NCBI GenBank assembly: GCA_027422505.1
Contig: JAPQWV010000335.1
Span: 378,501-442,500, forward strand
From: Craterostigma plantagineum
Lineage: Eukaryota; Streptophyta; Magnoliopsida; Lamiales; Linderniaceae
Direction of reading: 5' to 3'
DNA: 64,000 nucleotides
In this document: one piece after another, positions 24,201 through 35,800 of the stretch
Position numbering within the stretch: the stretch's first letter is position 1
Layout of the letters: each line of letters starts with the position of its first letter
Translations under genes and position numbers: made by a program
Notes under the pieces: model-generated
The model's database searches: none
Seen by the model: the letters and a program-made list of their open reading frames with translations, nothing else
What the model was told of the DNA's origin: nothing

Positions 24201-26160
24201 CTTTGATGCTTTTTCTCCTGCCCGCTGTAAATGGAACACACTAATACGGAAGGAAGGCCTTAACTCTTCTTTACCACTACGGAATATGGAAGAGACCAGC
24301 GGAGAAATAAAGGTTGTAATAGAAGCTATATTCATCATGCCCCTCGACTAGTCTCTAGTAGCGTGGTGTGAGGAGAAGGTGGACTAACTCACCATCTTAG
24401 GTTAGATAGGATTCTTCCTTTGCTCCGAAAGAGCTAATGCATAAATAAATAGATCGTGCTTGGTGCCCAGAGGCGGGAGCCGAAGAAAATAAACTGAGAG
24501 CTGGAAAGAAAGAGCAAGATCAGGATCAAACGATTGGTAGTCTCAAACCAATGCCTTGGATTTCAGCTTCCTTGGTGATGGGCCCGGTAGGATGTCTTCC
24601 TTTGATGCTAGGGGGATGGATAGGCTCTGGGGCTGGTTAACTTGGCCCAGTTAAAACGAATTGTTTTCGGCAGCATCGATGCTAGTCCTTAAAGACGGGG
24701 TGCTCTTGTGTTCACTAGAAGAGAAGAGGTTGGCCCCAGGTCGAACTAACGAAAGAAGAATCCCGGGATCGAGCCCCAACTGCATCAGAGACAAAAGCAC
24801 CCCTAATGGATTGATCTGAACCTCTGAGTCTTCCTATCGTTCGATGGAAACCTCGAGAAATGGCATTCCACTACTATTGTATTGGTTGGTCTTGTGTCCC
24901 ATCAATGCCAATTCGTATTCTTTGCGGCTGGTTCTGAACGCGTGTGGACTACTGAGATGCCTTTCAGTGTCAACAGGGGAACGACCCCTATTATCGAGCG
25001 CGAACGACCTCTTTTCCTTCTGCCTAGGTCTGCTTCAACGAGCCTCGCTACTTCATGGAGTGAAAGGGGCCTCCAAGTAAAGACGACCGAGGGAACCGCA
25101 TGCCTAGCAACATCTTTTCTGAGTAAGTGCCTCCCCTTTTCCGGAGAAAGAAAAAGAAAGAGCCCTTATTCGGATTCGAACCGATACCTCATTCTTGAAA
25201 GGCCTTTAAAGAGCGCGTGACTCTCCGTTATATACTATATTTTTCGTAAAGTTTGCCACAAGGCATGCAAGCGAGGAGAGCTAGCCTATGTGGAAGAAAG
25301 AAGTCAAGCAGCAGGCACTCGATAACAACAAGAGAAAGTCCAGTCAAGAAACATAAAGCCAATCCAACCGGAGAACCCATGCATTCATTCAATTTGAAAA
25401 AACCTTTCTGCTTTGCTACTCCAATCACTTCCCACTACCAAAAGGAAACAAGGGGTAGAAAGTGACTTGTTCCTAGGATTCCTTCTCTTGAGAGTCCTTC
25501 TTCACTTCTTTTTTATTAGCTCCTTTCCTGATCTTCAACCAATCCCTGAACTCCTTGAACTATAGTTGAGCTAGAGGTATTCATTAGCTCCTTCTTAATT
25601 AACGACTCCTTTCTCATTAGCTTGAAATTGCTAACAACCTCGTCTTGAGCAAGTTCAGTGCCACGTTAAGTAGGAGAATTGAAGTCACTCGTTAGGGCGT
25701 AGGGTCACTGAATTGGGTGAACGATTGGGATGGTTAGATAGTTTCTGGCTTTCAAGGCATTCTTAAGCCCGCGATGGGGGAAAGCCAAGCAGCGGAACAA
25801 AAGAAAAAGAATCGTACGCTCTCCTAGTTGCTAAATAATCTGGAGCTCTCTACGCTGCTCTTTCCTCTAAGGTCTTTTCGTACTTGTGAACTTGAAGCCA
25901 GAAGCTTGGAAGCTTGATTGATTGATAAGTGGTAGCTTTTCTTCCAACAATGTTTTTGAAAGAGCTATGCCTAAGTTTATCTGGCTCTTCGACTATGAGT
26001 GAGAGTCCGAGCAGATTCCTAACCCCCCTTCCGCAACTGGCTGGAAGAACTGATCTTTTCTTCGTCACAAGTGTGCTTGGAATCTAAGTTTTTTGAGCTC
26101 TAATGCCGTAAAGGGGATGGGTCCGATACTGAGCTGATAGCTTGAGACCGATCCGTAAAG

Positions 26161-26222
26161 GTGGTGCGGGGGTCTTGGTGAGTGGCAGTAGGTGGTGCGG
26201 GGGTCTTGGTGAGTGGCAGTAG
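26161..26222 (+). repeat. Two tandem copies of a 31-bp unit in the LINE 5' region
   Basis: A unit beginning GTGGTGCGGGGGTC and ending GGCAGTAG occurs at 26161-26191 and again, identically, at 26192-26222. A third partial copy (GTGGTGC) follows from 26223. Tandem repeats in the 5' region are known from several LINE lineages, where copy number can affect promoter strength. That role is an inference here. Confidence 0.85.
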
Positions 26223-26376
26223 GTGGTGCAGAACGTCGGCACCACCCTCTCCACCCTCCATCGCCGGGCTCAGACGGCGATGGGAGGGTTCTAACCCCAA
26301 ACTCGTCTCATCACCCCCTTCTACCTTGTGACCTTTCAACTTCCTTCCTTCTTCTTCAATCCCCCTTGCTGTTCTC

Positions 26377-28556
26377 ATGGAGATCTCTGAAAATATGGAT
26401 TATCTTGGGCCCTCGCCGGACTATGGGCTGCTAAAAAGCACTATTCCGTTGGAACAACCATTGATGGAGGCTATGGATTCCCCTACCTCCTTGCCGGATT
26501 ACGAGATGCTAAGGAAAAACATTCCCACATTTGATGACCGATTTGATGTTGCTGCGTTTGAAGCTTTCGTGGTGCGCCTTAACGGCGCTGAGTCTGGCCC
26601 GCGACCACCGCCGAAACAACCACTTGCCACAACGAGTCGGACGGAGCCACCTCCTAACGGTTCGGCCCTCCTTCGTCACCGGACTGCTATGACCCACTCG
26701 CCCCATGACAACGATGGAACACCCAACTTGCAACCACAGCCGGTTCAACCGGTCCCCCCCACTAATGGGCCTGCCTTTACTCGCCACCACACCGCTGCGA
26801 GGCCTAACCCTACCCAGCCCATGATTCCGCCTCGCCGTAAACGAAGGGAAACCACCACCATTGTGCCGCTGCGTGACCCACGAATTAACCCCCGTGGTCC
26901 GATGCGCAAAGGCACACCACCACCACCTAATACACCGCGGCTGAATAAGGAAGGGAGTCCCGACAAGGAGGCGCCCCCTATCATCGAACGTTCCCTATTG
27001 GGGGAGAGCAACGACCCCACGAGCTCGAGGTTGGAATCTCAACAGGTCCCTCATGTTGATAGGCCGAGGGTATCTCCGAGGGGGCCCCAGCCTAAAGCTA
27101 GCCATGCTTGTCAACAACCTATGATGGAATTAGGGTTTTCTTTGGAAGATGCTTCGGATGATGATATGACAAGGGATCACCTCTTTGATCGCCGTTTCTC
27201 TAACCACCGATCCGCATCCCCACGGGCCATAAGGGCTATGCCAAGTGGTAATGGTGAGTCTCACAATGGATATGGAGACCCCACTGACGAACCTCGCCCC
27301 CCTTCGGAGGCTGCTGAGAACACCACTAAGAGATCGTTTGCTGCCGTCGTCCAAGGAGCCATAACAAACCGAGACCAATCACGACGCCCCACCATGAAGC
27401 GCCTCGCATTATCCTGCACGGCTCCATCTATCGTTGATGGCAAAGCCGAGGCTTGCTTGCCCTGGGAAGTGGTCCAGAAAGGGACGGCTAGATGGGACAA
27501 CACTCTTGTTGGATATTTCCTGGGCAAAAGACCGTACTTTCCTCATGTTGAACGCTTTGCTCGTTCTATGTGGCCTGAGCTTATTGAGGTCCGAGCATCG
27601 ATTAACGGGTTTTTCAAGTTCAGGTTCGCCTCGGCCGAGGCCATGGGTGTGGTCCTGGAGGAAGGCCCGTGGATCATGCAGGGGCAGCCCTATTCCTTGA
27701 GGAGTGGCGAATTGGCATGTCCTTTGCGAAAAGAGAACACTCGAATGTCCCGCTCTGGGTAAAGCTGCGTAATATTCCATCAGAATTATGGACCCAAGAG
27801 GGATTGGGTATTGTCGCGAGCGTGATAGGGAAGCCACTATTTGCGGATGCCATGACAGCTAAGGCGGAGCGGCTCGAATACGCTAGGGTATGCGTGGAGA
27901 TACCACTCGGGGAACCATTCGTTGAACAATTCAATATTAGAATACCAACTAAGGAGGGAGGACGAGTTAGTATAGTACCTATCCAGGTTGAGTACGAGTG
28001 GAGGCCCAAGAAATGCGCAACATGCAACTCTTGGAATCATGGTGAAAGGAGCTGCCCGAAAAATCAGCCCAAACCGACCCGGCCACAACTCTCCACATCG
28101 GTCATACAAAAGTCAACACGGAACATTGAGCAGCCCAAAATGCAAGGACAAGACGAGCCAAACCCGACACGGCCAAGTCATCAGCTCACCGAGGGTATGC
28201 CTGCTAGACCTAGAGCTAATTGGCGCCGATTGACCAATAAGGATAAAGGCAAATCGGTGATCGTGGAGGAAGCCACAACCAACAACAAGGATATTGGAAG
28301 CTCTACATCGCAAGAGCATTACTGGGCCACTCACCAGACCACACCATTGGATAATTCGGCCATGGATAGCACCCATGTAAGGGAGGGGCATAACAGGCAG
28401 TCGGGGCAACAAAATGGAGGCAGCCCGACTAGCACAACTAATACCACCTTACCTATAGTTGAATACCGCAACCCGTTTGCCGTGTTAGCTGACTTAGAAG
28501 GGGAAAACGTCGCATTACAGGGTCCTCAAGCAGCCCTGGAATCGAGTGTTCCATGA
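26377..28556 (+). pseudogene. LINE ORF1 (nucleic-acid-binding, gag-like protein), one frameshift
   Basis: The start is the ATG at 26377, about 200 bases into the element. The first 330 or so residues are proline-, arginine- and serine-rich and look disordered. Then comes a domain of the DUF4283 type (from about 27460), with the conserved LVGYFLGKRPYFPHVE start and a GPWIMQGQP motif. The frame is lost by one missing base near 27704, and the domain continues in the next frame with WRIGMSF, VPLWVKLRNIPSELW and a CCHC zinc knuckle of C-X2-C-X4-H-X4-C form at 28014-28055. In the family this protein binds the element RNA. The stop TGA at 28554-28556 overlaps the ORF2 start. There are no premature stops other than those caused by the shift. 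Confidence 0.9.
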
Positions 28557-31500
28557 TCCCGGTCGCCTCTTGGAATGTACGTGGTCTAAATAGGTTAGAT
28601 CACAGATGGGCGGTCGGGGAGATGATTACGAAATATGGGTTGAAGCTGATTGGCCTGGTTGAGACTAGGGTTTCCGAACAAAATGCTTCTTCACTCGCTA
28701 ACTCTATCAGATCGTGGGATTGGTTCTACGAGTACGAGGACGGACCGGCATCACGTATTTGGGTTGGATGGGATGCACGCTTCGTGACTGTGACGATTGA
28801 GGCCGCCACATCACAGGCTGTTCACTGCAAGGTTCATATCTTAGAAGAGCGGAAAGAAATCTATATCACCTTTGTTTATGGTCGTAACCAGCGGGGGGAA
28901 AGACGTGCCCTCTGGAATGATATTCTGGCCACTTCTAACGCGCGGGTTAACAGCCCTTGGATTGTTATGGGAGATTTTAATGCCATTCTGGATAATTATG
29001 AGGCGAGGGGAGGATCACCTGGAGGAGGCTGTACTGACATGGCAGAATGCTTTACCGCCTCTGATCTTATTGGTCTACCCCGACTTGGCCCTTTGTTCAC
29101 GTGGTATAACCAACAGAGTGGCACGGCAGGAGTTTGGCGCTGCCTTGACAGAATTGTTGGCAACCCCTCGTGGTTCGCTCATTTGGGGACCTAGCTTACC
29201 GATGTGGGCTCCCCTCCACCTCTGACCACTCACCTCTGATTTTGGAAGACACGGCTCAGCCAAGGAACATAAATAAAGCATTCCGGTTTGACAACTTCCT
29301 GATTAAAGACCCCCGATTTCTACCGATAGTCAAAGCCGCTTGGAGGCGAGAGGTTGCTGGCTACCCCATGTACGCCGTCACGAAGAAACTCAAGGACATC
29401 AAAATACAGCTGAAGCGTCTCCGGCGTGACAAAGGTGATCTCAACCGCAATGTTCTCGAGGCTCGGGGGTTTCTGGATATCGCACAGGAGCTTGCTATTC
29501 AGCACCCTATGGAGCCGCAGTTGTTGGTCCTTGAGAGGCGATGTCGCTTAGCATATGCTAAAGCGGTTGATATGGAGCATTCGGCGTTAGTACAACGCGC
29601 CAAAGTGGCTTGGCTTAAGGATGGGGACCAATGCACATCCTTCTTTTTTAAGAAGGTTGCCATGCGTCGCGCCAATAACCGGATATACACCCTTGAAGAT
29701 GAAGTAGGGACTACCTTCGAAGGACATAATCAAGTGTGCGCTGAACTCATTCGGTACTATACTGAGCTGCTTGGACTATCTAGCCGGACGGTGGCCTTGC
29801 ATGCTGCCACTCTCTCACCTTACATGGCCCGAAAACTGGGACCCACGGAGGCCGAGGCCATGATTCTTCCGATCACGGATCTGGAGATCAAGCAAGCTTT
29901 GTTCTCCATTGGCGACAACAAATCTCCTGGGCCGGATGGTTTCTCTGCGGCATTCTTTAAAGACGCGTGGGACACCATTGGACGGGACATAACCCACGCC
30001 ATCAAGGAATTCTTTCGGACGGGACATCTCTTGGGGGAACTGAACTCTACGCTCATAACACTTATTCCAAAGAACACTAGCCCCCGGATGGCTAAGGACT
30101 TCAGGCCAATATCCTGCTGCAACGTACTCTACAAGATCATCTCCAAGATTATTGCCAATCGACTACGGGGCAGCCTTGGGCAACTCGTCCATCAAACCCA
30201 AACGGCCTTCATTCCTGGCCGCCGGATCACGGATAACATCTTACTAGCACAGGAAATTTGTCAGGGATATAATAATATGGGGCTGCCTGACCGTGTGGCC
30301 TTCAAGGTGGACATCGCGAAAGCGTATGACACGGTGGAATGGGACTTTCTCTTGGCCGCGCTCGAGGCTATTGGGTTTCATCGGGTTTTCGTTGGATGGA
30401 TCCGGGCCTGCCTGACCACGCCCTCTTTCTCGATTAACATCAACGGTACTCCGACGGGATACTTTAAAGGGAGGAGGGGCCTTCGGCAAGGCGACCCGAT
30501 CTCACCCTACCTTTTCACACTGGTTATGGAAGTACTTCACGGCATCATTGAAGACGAGATCAGGCAAAGCCCGAATTTCAGATACCACTGGAACTGTGAG
30601 GCAACTGCGATTTTCATGCTTACGTTTGCAGATGATCTCCTCCTCTTCTCTCATGCGGATGTCGATTCTGTAGGGGTCTTCAAACGCAGCCTCGATCTCT
30701 TTGCTAACTTATCAGGCCTAAAAGCAAACATCAATAAGAGTGCAATGTTTGTATCTAAGCGCGCCGACCGATTGAAGAACGCCCTCCAAGATATTATGGG
30801 TTTCTCGCTGGGATCACTTCCCGTACGCTATCTCGGTGTTCCCCTTATTACATCAAGACTTACGATTGCTGACTGTACCCCTCTTCTGACCAGCGTGGAC
30901 AAGCGGCTAGGCTCATGGACCAATCTCTCTCTATCGTACGCCGGTCGCACCCAATTGATCAAATCGGTCCTCCTTGGACTGCATACCTACTGGGCTGGTG
31001 TGTTCCTCCTTCCGAAGGGCGTTATCCGGAGCATTGAAGCGAGGCTTAGAGCCTTTCTATGGAAAGGTACGAGTGCCAAGGTGGCTTGGACTGATATTTG
31101 CTTACCTAAAGCTGAAGGTGGACTTGGCCTTCGCTCGATTGAGACTGATAATAAGGCTCTACTCATGCGTCTGCTTTGGAACATTCTGACGGACGACGAC
31201 ACCTCGATTTGGGCCACCTGGATTAGACGAACGAGGCTGCACAATAGTTCCTTATGGTCCATCCGACCGGGGACTAGGACTTCATGGAGCTGGAGAAAGA
31301 TATTGAAGCTGCGAGCCGAATTTAGGACTCTCATTCAATTCCGCATTGGCAATGGGGCCAACACACTCCTCTGGACCGACCCTTGGCTGCTCGAAGAACC
31401 CCTAGTGGAACGCTACCCTCGAGGACCTATGATAATGGGCTTACCCAGGGACTCGAAACTCAGCGAGGTAATCAACGAGGGAGGATGGTGCTGGCCAGCT

Positions 31501-32168
31501 CAAACTTCAGTGGAATACCTCGACTTCGGCCCTCTTTTACCACTCACCCACCCGACCGAACGTGACACGATTAGATGGGCTGCCAACGCAAATGGTCGCT
31601 TCACTACCGCTTCCGCAAGGGAGAGCATCCGCCAAAGGCAACCGATTGTACCCTGGCATACCCTCTTCGGCGGCCCATTAGCCATCCCTCGACATGACTT
31701 CATGCTCTGGCTTGCGATTAGGGATAAGCTAGCGACTAGAGACAAGCCTTGGATCGCTTCTGCGGCGGGAACCTCAGTTTGCCTTCTCTGCGACGCAAAT
31801 ATTATGGAGACTACGCGACATTTATTCTTTGAGTGTACCTTCTCTATTCGCTGCCTTAACCTAATACGTAATCATCTGCACTTTGGATGGCCTTACAGGG
31901 ATTGGCCGGAGAGCGTGCTTTGGGCGGCCAGAAGGTGGCGGGGCAAGCACCTTGCCGTGTTGGGGCCTCGGCATGCCCTTGCTTCACTTGTCTACCATCT
32001 TGGTCGGAGCGCAATAGAAGATGGCACGATGGGATTCGTCGATCACCGGAACGGATAGTTGCTGAAATGGAGGCCCTCTTTAGTATTCGAATCTCGACTC
32101 TTCCGCCCAAGTACAATCTGCAATTGAACGCCATGCGCCGGACCTGGTGTTTGGACTGGACTACCTAG
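28553..32168 (+). pseudogene. LINE ORF2 (endonuclease-reverse transcriptase), two frameshifts
   Basis: The start ATG at 28553 overlaps the ORF1 stop as ATGA, which suggests translation by termination and restart. The N-terminal apurinic-type endonuclease domain shows SWNVRGLN, the VETRV acid, WIVMGDFNAIL and, after a frame change at the G-run 29185-29188, TSDHSPLI. The reverse transcriptase follows, with DFRPISCCNVLYKIISKI, AFIPGRRI, VDIAKAYD, RGLRQGDPISP and the catalytic FADD (codons at 30625-30636). A zinc-binding domain with CLLCD...H...FEC lies at about 31780-31845. A third frame change at 32000-32001 moves the true C-terminus to the stop at 32166-32168. All key catalytic residues are present. 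The frame breaks, if real, abolish the protein. Confidence 0.92.
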
Positions 32169-32854
32169 GGTGCTTGGGACTGGTCTTGCTTCGGTTCAGG
32201 GTTTCGTGGGCTGATGGATGAGTTGGAAGGAGCCCATAAGAGACACCACCTCCCCCCTTCTCCCCCTTTCCCCACATCTTGCCCTCTTCCCTCCCCCCAT
32301 CCCCTTCGTTTTGTTTTCTCTTTTCGTTCTTGTACTGTGCTCCGCTTTGCTTGTCTGCAGGTTGGCCTGGCTGCTGCTTCATCTGGGGTGTCCTACCGGC
32401 TCGCCCGTGCCGCATGCAGGCCTCACTTGCTGGTTGCGCTCCCTGGCGGAAAGAAACAGGAGTTGGCATCTAAGCCTTTCCCCGACCAGACCTGCGGAAG
32501 CACTCGCTGCACTTCACCCCCTCCGTTAGGAATTTCCGCATGGAAGTTTCCTCCGCTGTGCTCTGGCACTTTGTTCGCACAACAACCGACTGCCCTGCTG
32601 GCACTACAACTGGTGCCAGACTCCTGTAGATTGATTTTGGGGTGTGACACCTCCTTTGCCTTTGTTACCATGTGCTGGTAGTCTCTGTATTTGGCTTGGT
32701 CTTGTAGGGACCTGGTTGGTGTCTGGGCTGTTTTGGTCTTGTTGTGTTGTCTGGTCGGTAGATGTTACCGCTTGTTGCGTCGTGAGCGTTATCATGTACG
32801 CTGTCCATGTACTCCTGTTTCTTTCGTTTAGTGAACACTTCCAAAAAAAAAAAA
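32169..32854 (+). other. LINE 3' untranslated region and poly(A) tail
   Basis: After the ORF2 stop there are about 670 bases rich in pyrimidine tracts, then GT-rich sequence, ending in twelve A residues at 32843-32854. This fits the 3' end of a plant LINE transcript copied into DNA. The open frames inside it (for example at 32214-32681) have no protein character. A 19-base piece at 32483-32501 also occurs at 57371-57389. Confidence 0.75.
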
Positions 32855-35800
32855 CAGCTAATCAGAAGAAAAGGACGCCCTCCTCACTCGATATTTCGCG
32901 GTATTCTATTCGAATATAGATAAACGACTCTCCTCTCCGGGCCAATTATTTGCCCTGAAAAACCCGTAGCAAAAGCCGATCGGGATCTAAGTGTTTCAAA
33001 TTCTCCTGAATGAGCAGAGTACCATTGAGAGAAAAAGATGTCAAGCAGGGAGTGAGAAAGAGAGATGTGAATGATGAAGGAGGATTCGGGACCGAGCTTG
33101 GATTCACTTACCGAAGTTGAGTGGCTCCATGTCACAGCTATATAGCTTGTAACAACTCAACACTTATTCAATCGGAACTTATCTCCTTACACCGGATCGA
33201 GAGAACTTTCCCGGGAACTGCCAGTGATACACGTAGTTTTGATGCTTTAAAGAAAGCCTCTGGGAAAAATATAGTTTACCTGCTTGCCTACTACGGTTAA
33301 GGGAAATGTTTCTGTCGAAAGGCAAACAATGTGGGTAGTATGATTCTTCCTCTTTATGTTAGGCGGGCCTATAGCCCTTTTAAGGTCTTTTTAACTATGT
33401 AGGTATCCTCCCTTGCTTGTCTTTAAAAGTAAGTATCAATATCCGAAGCGTAAGAGGGAAGAAAGCAGACTCAGAAGGAGAGGAGGCTAGCCCTTAGCCC
33501 TTATATTAGCTTCATCAGCCCTTCTATTTCAAGTAGGATTCTTTCTAATGTCAGAGAATGATGTGGCCCAATCCAATAATAATAAAATAAGAAGGGAGAA
33601 AGAAAGAATTTCAATAGGCTAGCTAATAAGTAAGAGAATCCGCTGCAAATGCAAGATCGGACGTTAATCAGGAAGCATACAGCAGCAAGCACACATCTTT
33701 GCGGTCCTTCTAAACCTTAAACTATTAAGCCTTAAGCTAACAAGGTAAAAGGATTTGAAAAATGGAGGGCTCCCTTCAATCAAAGAACTTTTTTCTTCTA
33801 GGCGTGTTTCGCACTAACTGTTGGGAATTTGTTTGTGGTCTTTATACCTAATCTCACTGAAGAACGAAAAGAAAGGAAGTGAGACTTCGGAGATGAGAAA
33901 GATTTCCATACGAAACAAGGTACGAATTGGATGTGGTAAGCATATATCATTGAAGTGAATAATAATAATTGTCCAACCTACGTTTTGGGGAATTAAAGGT
34001 CACTGGATTAGAGAGAATCTTTAGATAGGTTTGTAGCTGGATTTTACCTGAACTCTTCTATGTAATGACTAAGAAGTCCTATCCTATGGAGATACTATAA
34101 ATAAGGAAGAGAGAGAGGTCTAATTTCTATGAGCGGAAGTAGCTGGACCAGATCTTGAAATAGGAAGAAAAGGCAATCCAAAACGGCAAACCACTAGCGC
34201 AGATTGATGTCTTTCCAAAACAGATGAGCCGACAGACGGAGCTACGGGGGAAAAGGTCTGTGTCTGTGAAAGAAGCAAGCGACGCTTTCTGTAAACTGGA
34301 GTTAGAGCATGGTAGGAGATTGAGTCGTTTAAGTAGTTAGGGTAAACGAGCTTCCTTCTTGTTTGAGTTGAATATGGACTTTCAAGTAGTATTTCAGATG
34401 GGAGTACAAACAAGTAAGTAAACTAGCTGAGCTAGCCGCATTCCTCCTTCTTTCACTTACACTAAGACATTTAGGGGCTGTGTAATTGCTGTTAGAACGC
34501 TTTTCTTAATCCTTAACGGATTAAGAAAAGTGAAGATGGTTTCTGTACCAGGTCATGGTGATATGCTTGATAAAGGTTTCTTTCGTCGATAGCATTTTCT
34601 GATGTGGGATGCGTAGTAGCTCTTGTCACAGTAGGGCTCCTAAGGCGGGTAAAGACGGTAGCCTAGCTTACTAGGTAAAGGACTCCTGACGTTTAGACTG
34701 AAATCTTTGTCTTTTTGAGTGGCAAAGCAAAGAGAAAGCAAGGGAACAAATAGTACTGGTAAGTTTGAAAGCCCCCTATGCGGAAAAGCTCTTCTAACGA
34801 ATAGTGAGAACTGCGCCAAAAGCGAGTTATGAAGAAAGATTTCAGACCATCAGTCTAAATAGCAGTATGTAGTAGTTGTAGTCCGTCTGCCAGTATCCGT
34901 ATTTGTCCCTGCTTTTGCTGCCCAAGGCGCAACTCCAATTTGTTGGTTGATAGACCATTACAGTCACTCTGTAGAAGTACGGATCAGAGATAGTTTGTTC
35001 ACGAGCCGTAAAGTAAGTAGCTCGGACCTGCGGAAGAATGTGAAGGAAGGCAGTTTGCTGCTCTTCTTGCTCAAAGACACAGGCATAGCATAGAGCTGAC
35101 TGAGTCAAAGGTTCTAAGGAGTTCCTCGCTCTGATTAGTTTATCTCGCCTGCACTTCCGAATAAATCGGGATAACGAGCCTCACAAGATCCTTTATTAAG
35201 GAAAGAGATAAGTGATTTCATCAGAATGAACGGGCAATTTAGGTTAGGGTTCAAAGGTTATTATAAAAGCCCGAGTAGTTGATCTAATAGAAAATAGCGA
35301 ATGAACAATCATTCACAAATAGACGAGGAATTCGTCGTTGAACAACCATCACGATTGGAACATCTTTCTTCCTGAATCTCATCGGATCAATCGGCCAGGC
35401 GGGAACCCAGCCCAGAAGATGAATTAGAGTTAGTTAGCCAGCTAAATAGTTAGCTGGTCAAGTAGGAGTCCCATAGATAAGAACCTTTCACCCCTTTCCT
35501 AAGACTACTAGTACGTAGTAGGGAATCGTAAACCACCCCTTTCCCAAGGGGAAAATAAGGAGTTCTCGGTGTGGTCTCTGTCCCTCTTTGGTAGAAGCAA
35601 CTTCAGGATCAACAGCGTTGAATAGACCGATCCCGATCCATTAGGTTCTTCGATTTGTTCTACTATGTTTGGCACGAAATCCATCATAAATAAGCTCGAC
35701 CAAGGATAGATAATAAAGTATGTTTCATGGTACGTGAGAAAGTCATTCCCTTTGATCTTTCTCCCAATCGGCAATTCTCACAGCTAACTCGATGTGGAGT

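Larger units (their letters stand above)
17716..26160. other. Anonymous intergenic DNA
   Basis: About 8.4 kb without a recognisable gene. Open frames reach 112 codons (24882-25220, plus strand) but carry no known motifs. A T-arm-like sequence (TCGGTTCGAATCCGA, minus strand) lies near 25166-25185, but no matching acceptor stem was found. Short structures listed separately are the palindrome at 18227-18248 and the hairpin at 21203-21227. Confidence 0.5.
26161..32854 (+). mobile_element. Nearly full-length L1-type plant LINE
   Basis: This is a non-LTR retrotransposon of about 6.7 kb. In order it holds a 5' untranslated region with 31-bp tandem repeats, ORF1 (26377-28556) with a retrotransposon RNA-binding domain and a zinc knuckle, ORF2 (28553-32168) with endonuclease, reverse transcriptase and zinc-binding reverse-transcriptase-associated domains, a 3' untranslated region, and a 12-nt poly(A) tail at 32843-32854. 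Such elements belong to the plant nucleus; copying normally uses target-primed reverse transcription. The frames are broken only by three single-base deletions, near 27704, 29185-29188 and 32000-32001. The left end is approximate, since I placed it at the first tandem repeat. I could not find a target-site duplication. Confidence 0.92.

Noticed and set aside
25140..25240. Possible minus-strand tRNA around a TTCGAAT T-loop
   Set aside because: The T stem is imperfect, U33 and the acceptor stem could not be placed, and no known plant organelle tRNA fits.
26509..28412. Several minus-strand frames across LINE ORF1
   Set aside because: They are shadows of GC-rich coding DNA on the plus strand.
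32230..32245. CATAAGAGA resembling the plant mitochondrial promoter nonamer
   Set aside because: It lies in the LINE 3' untranslated region, so it is most likely chance.
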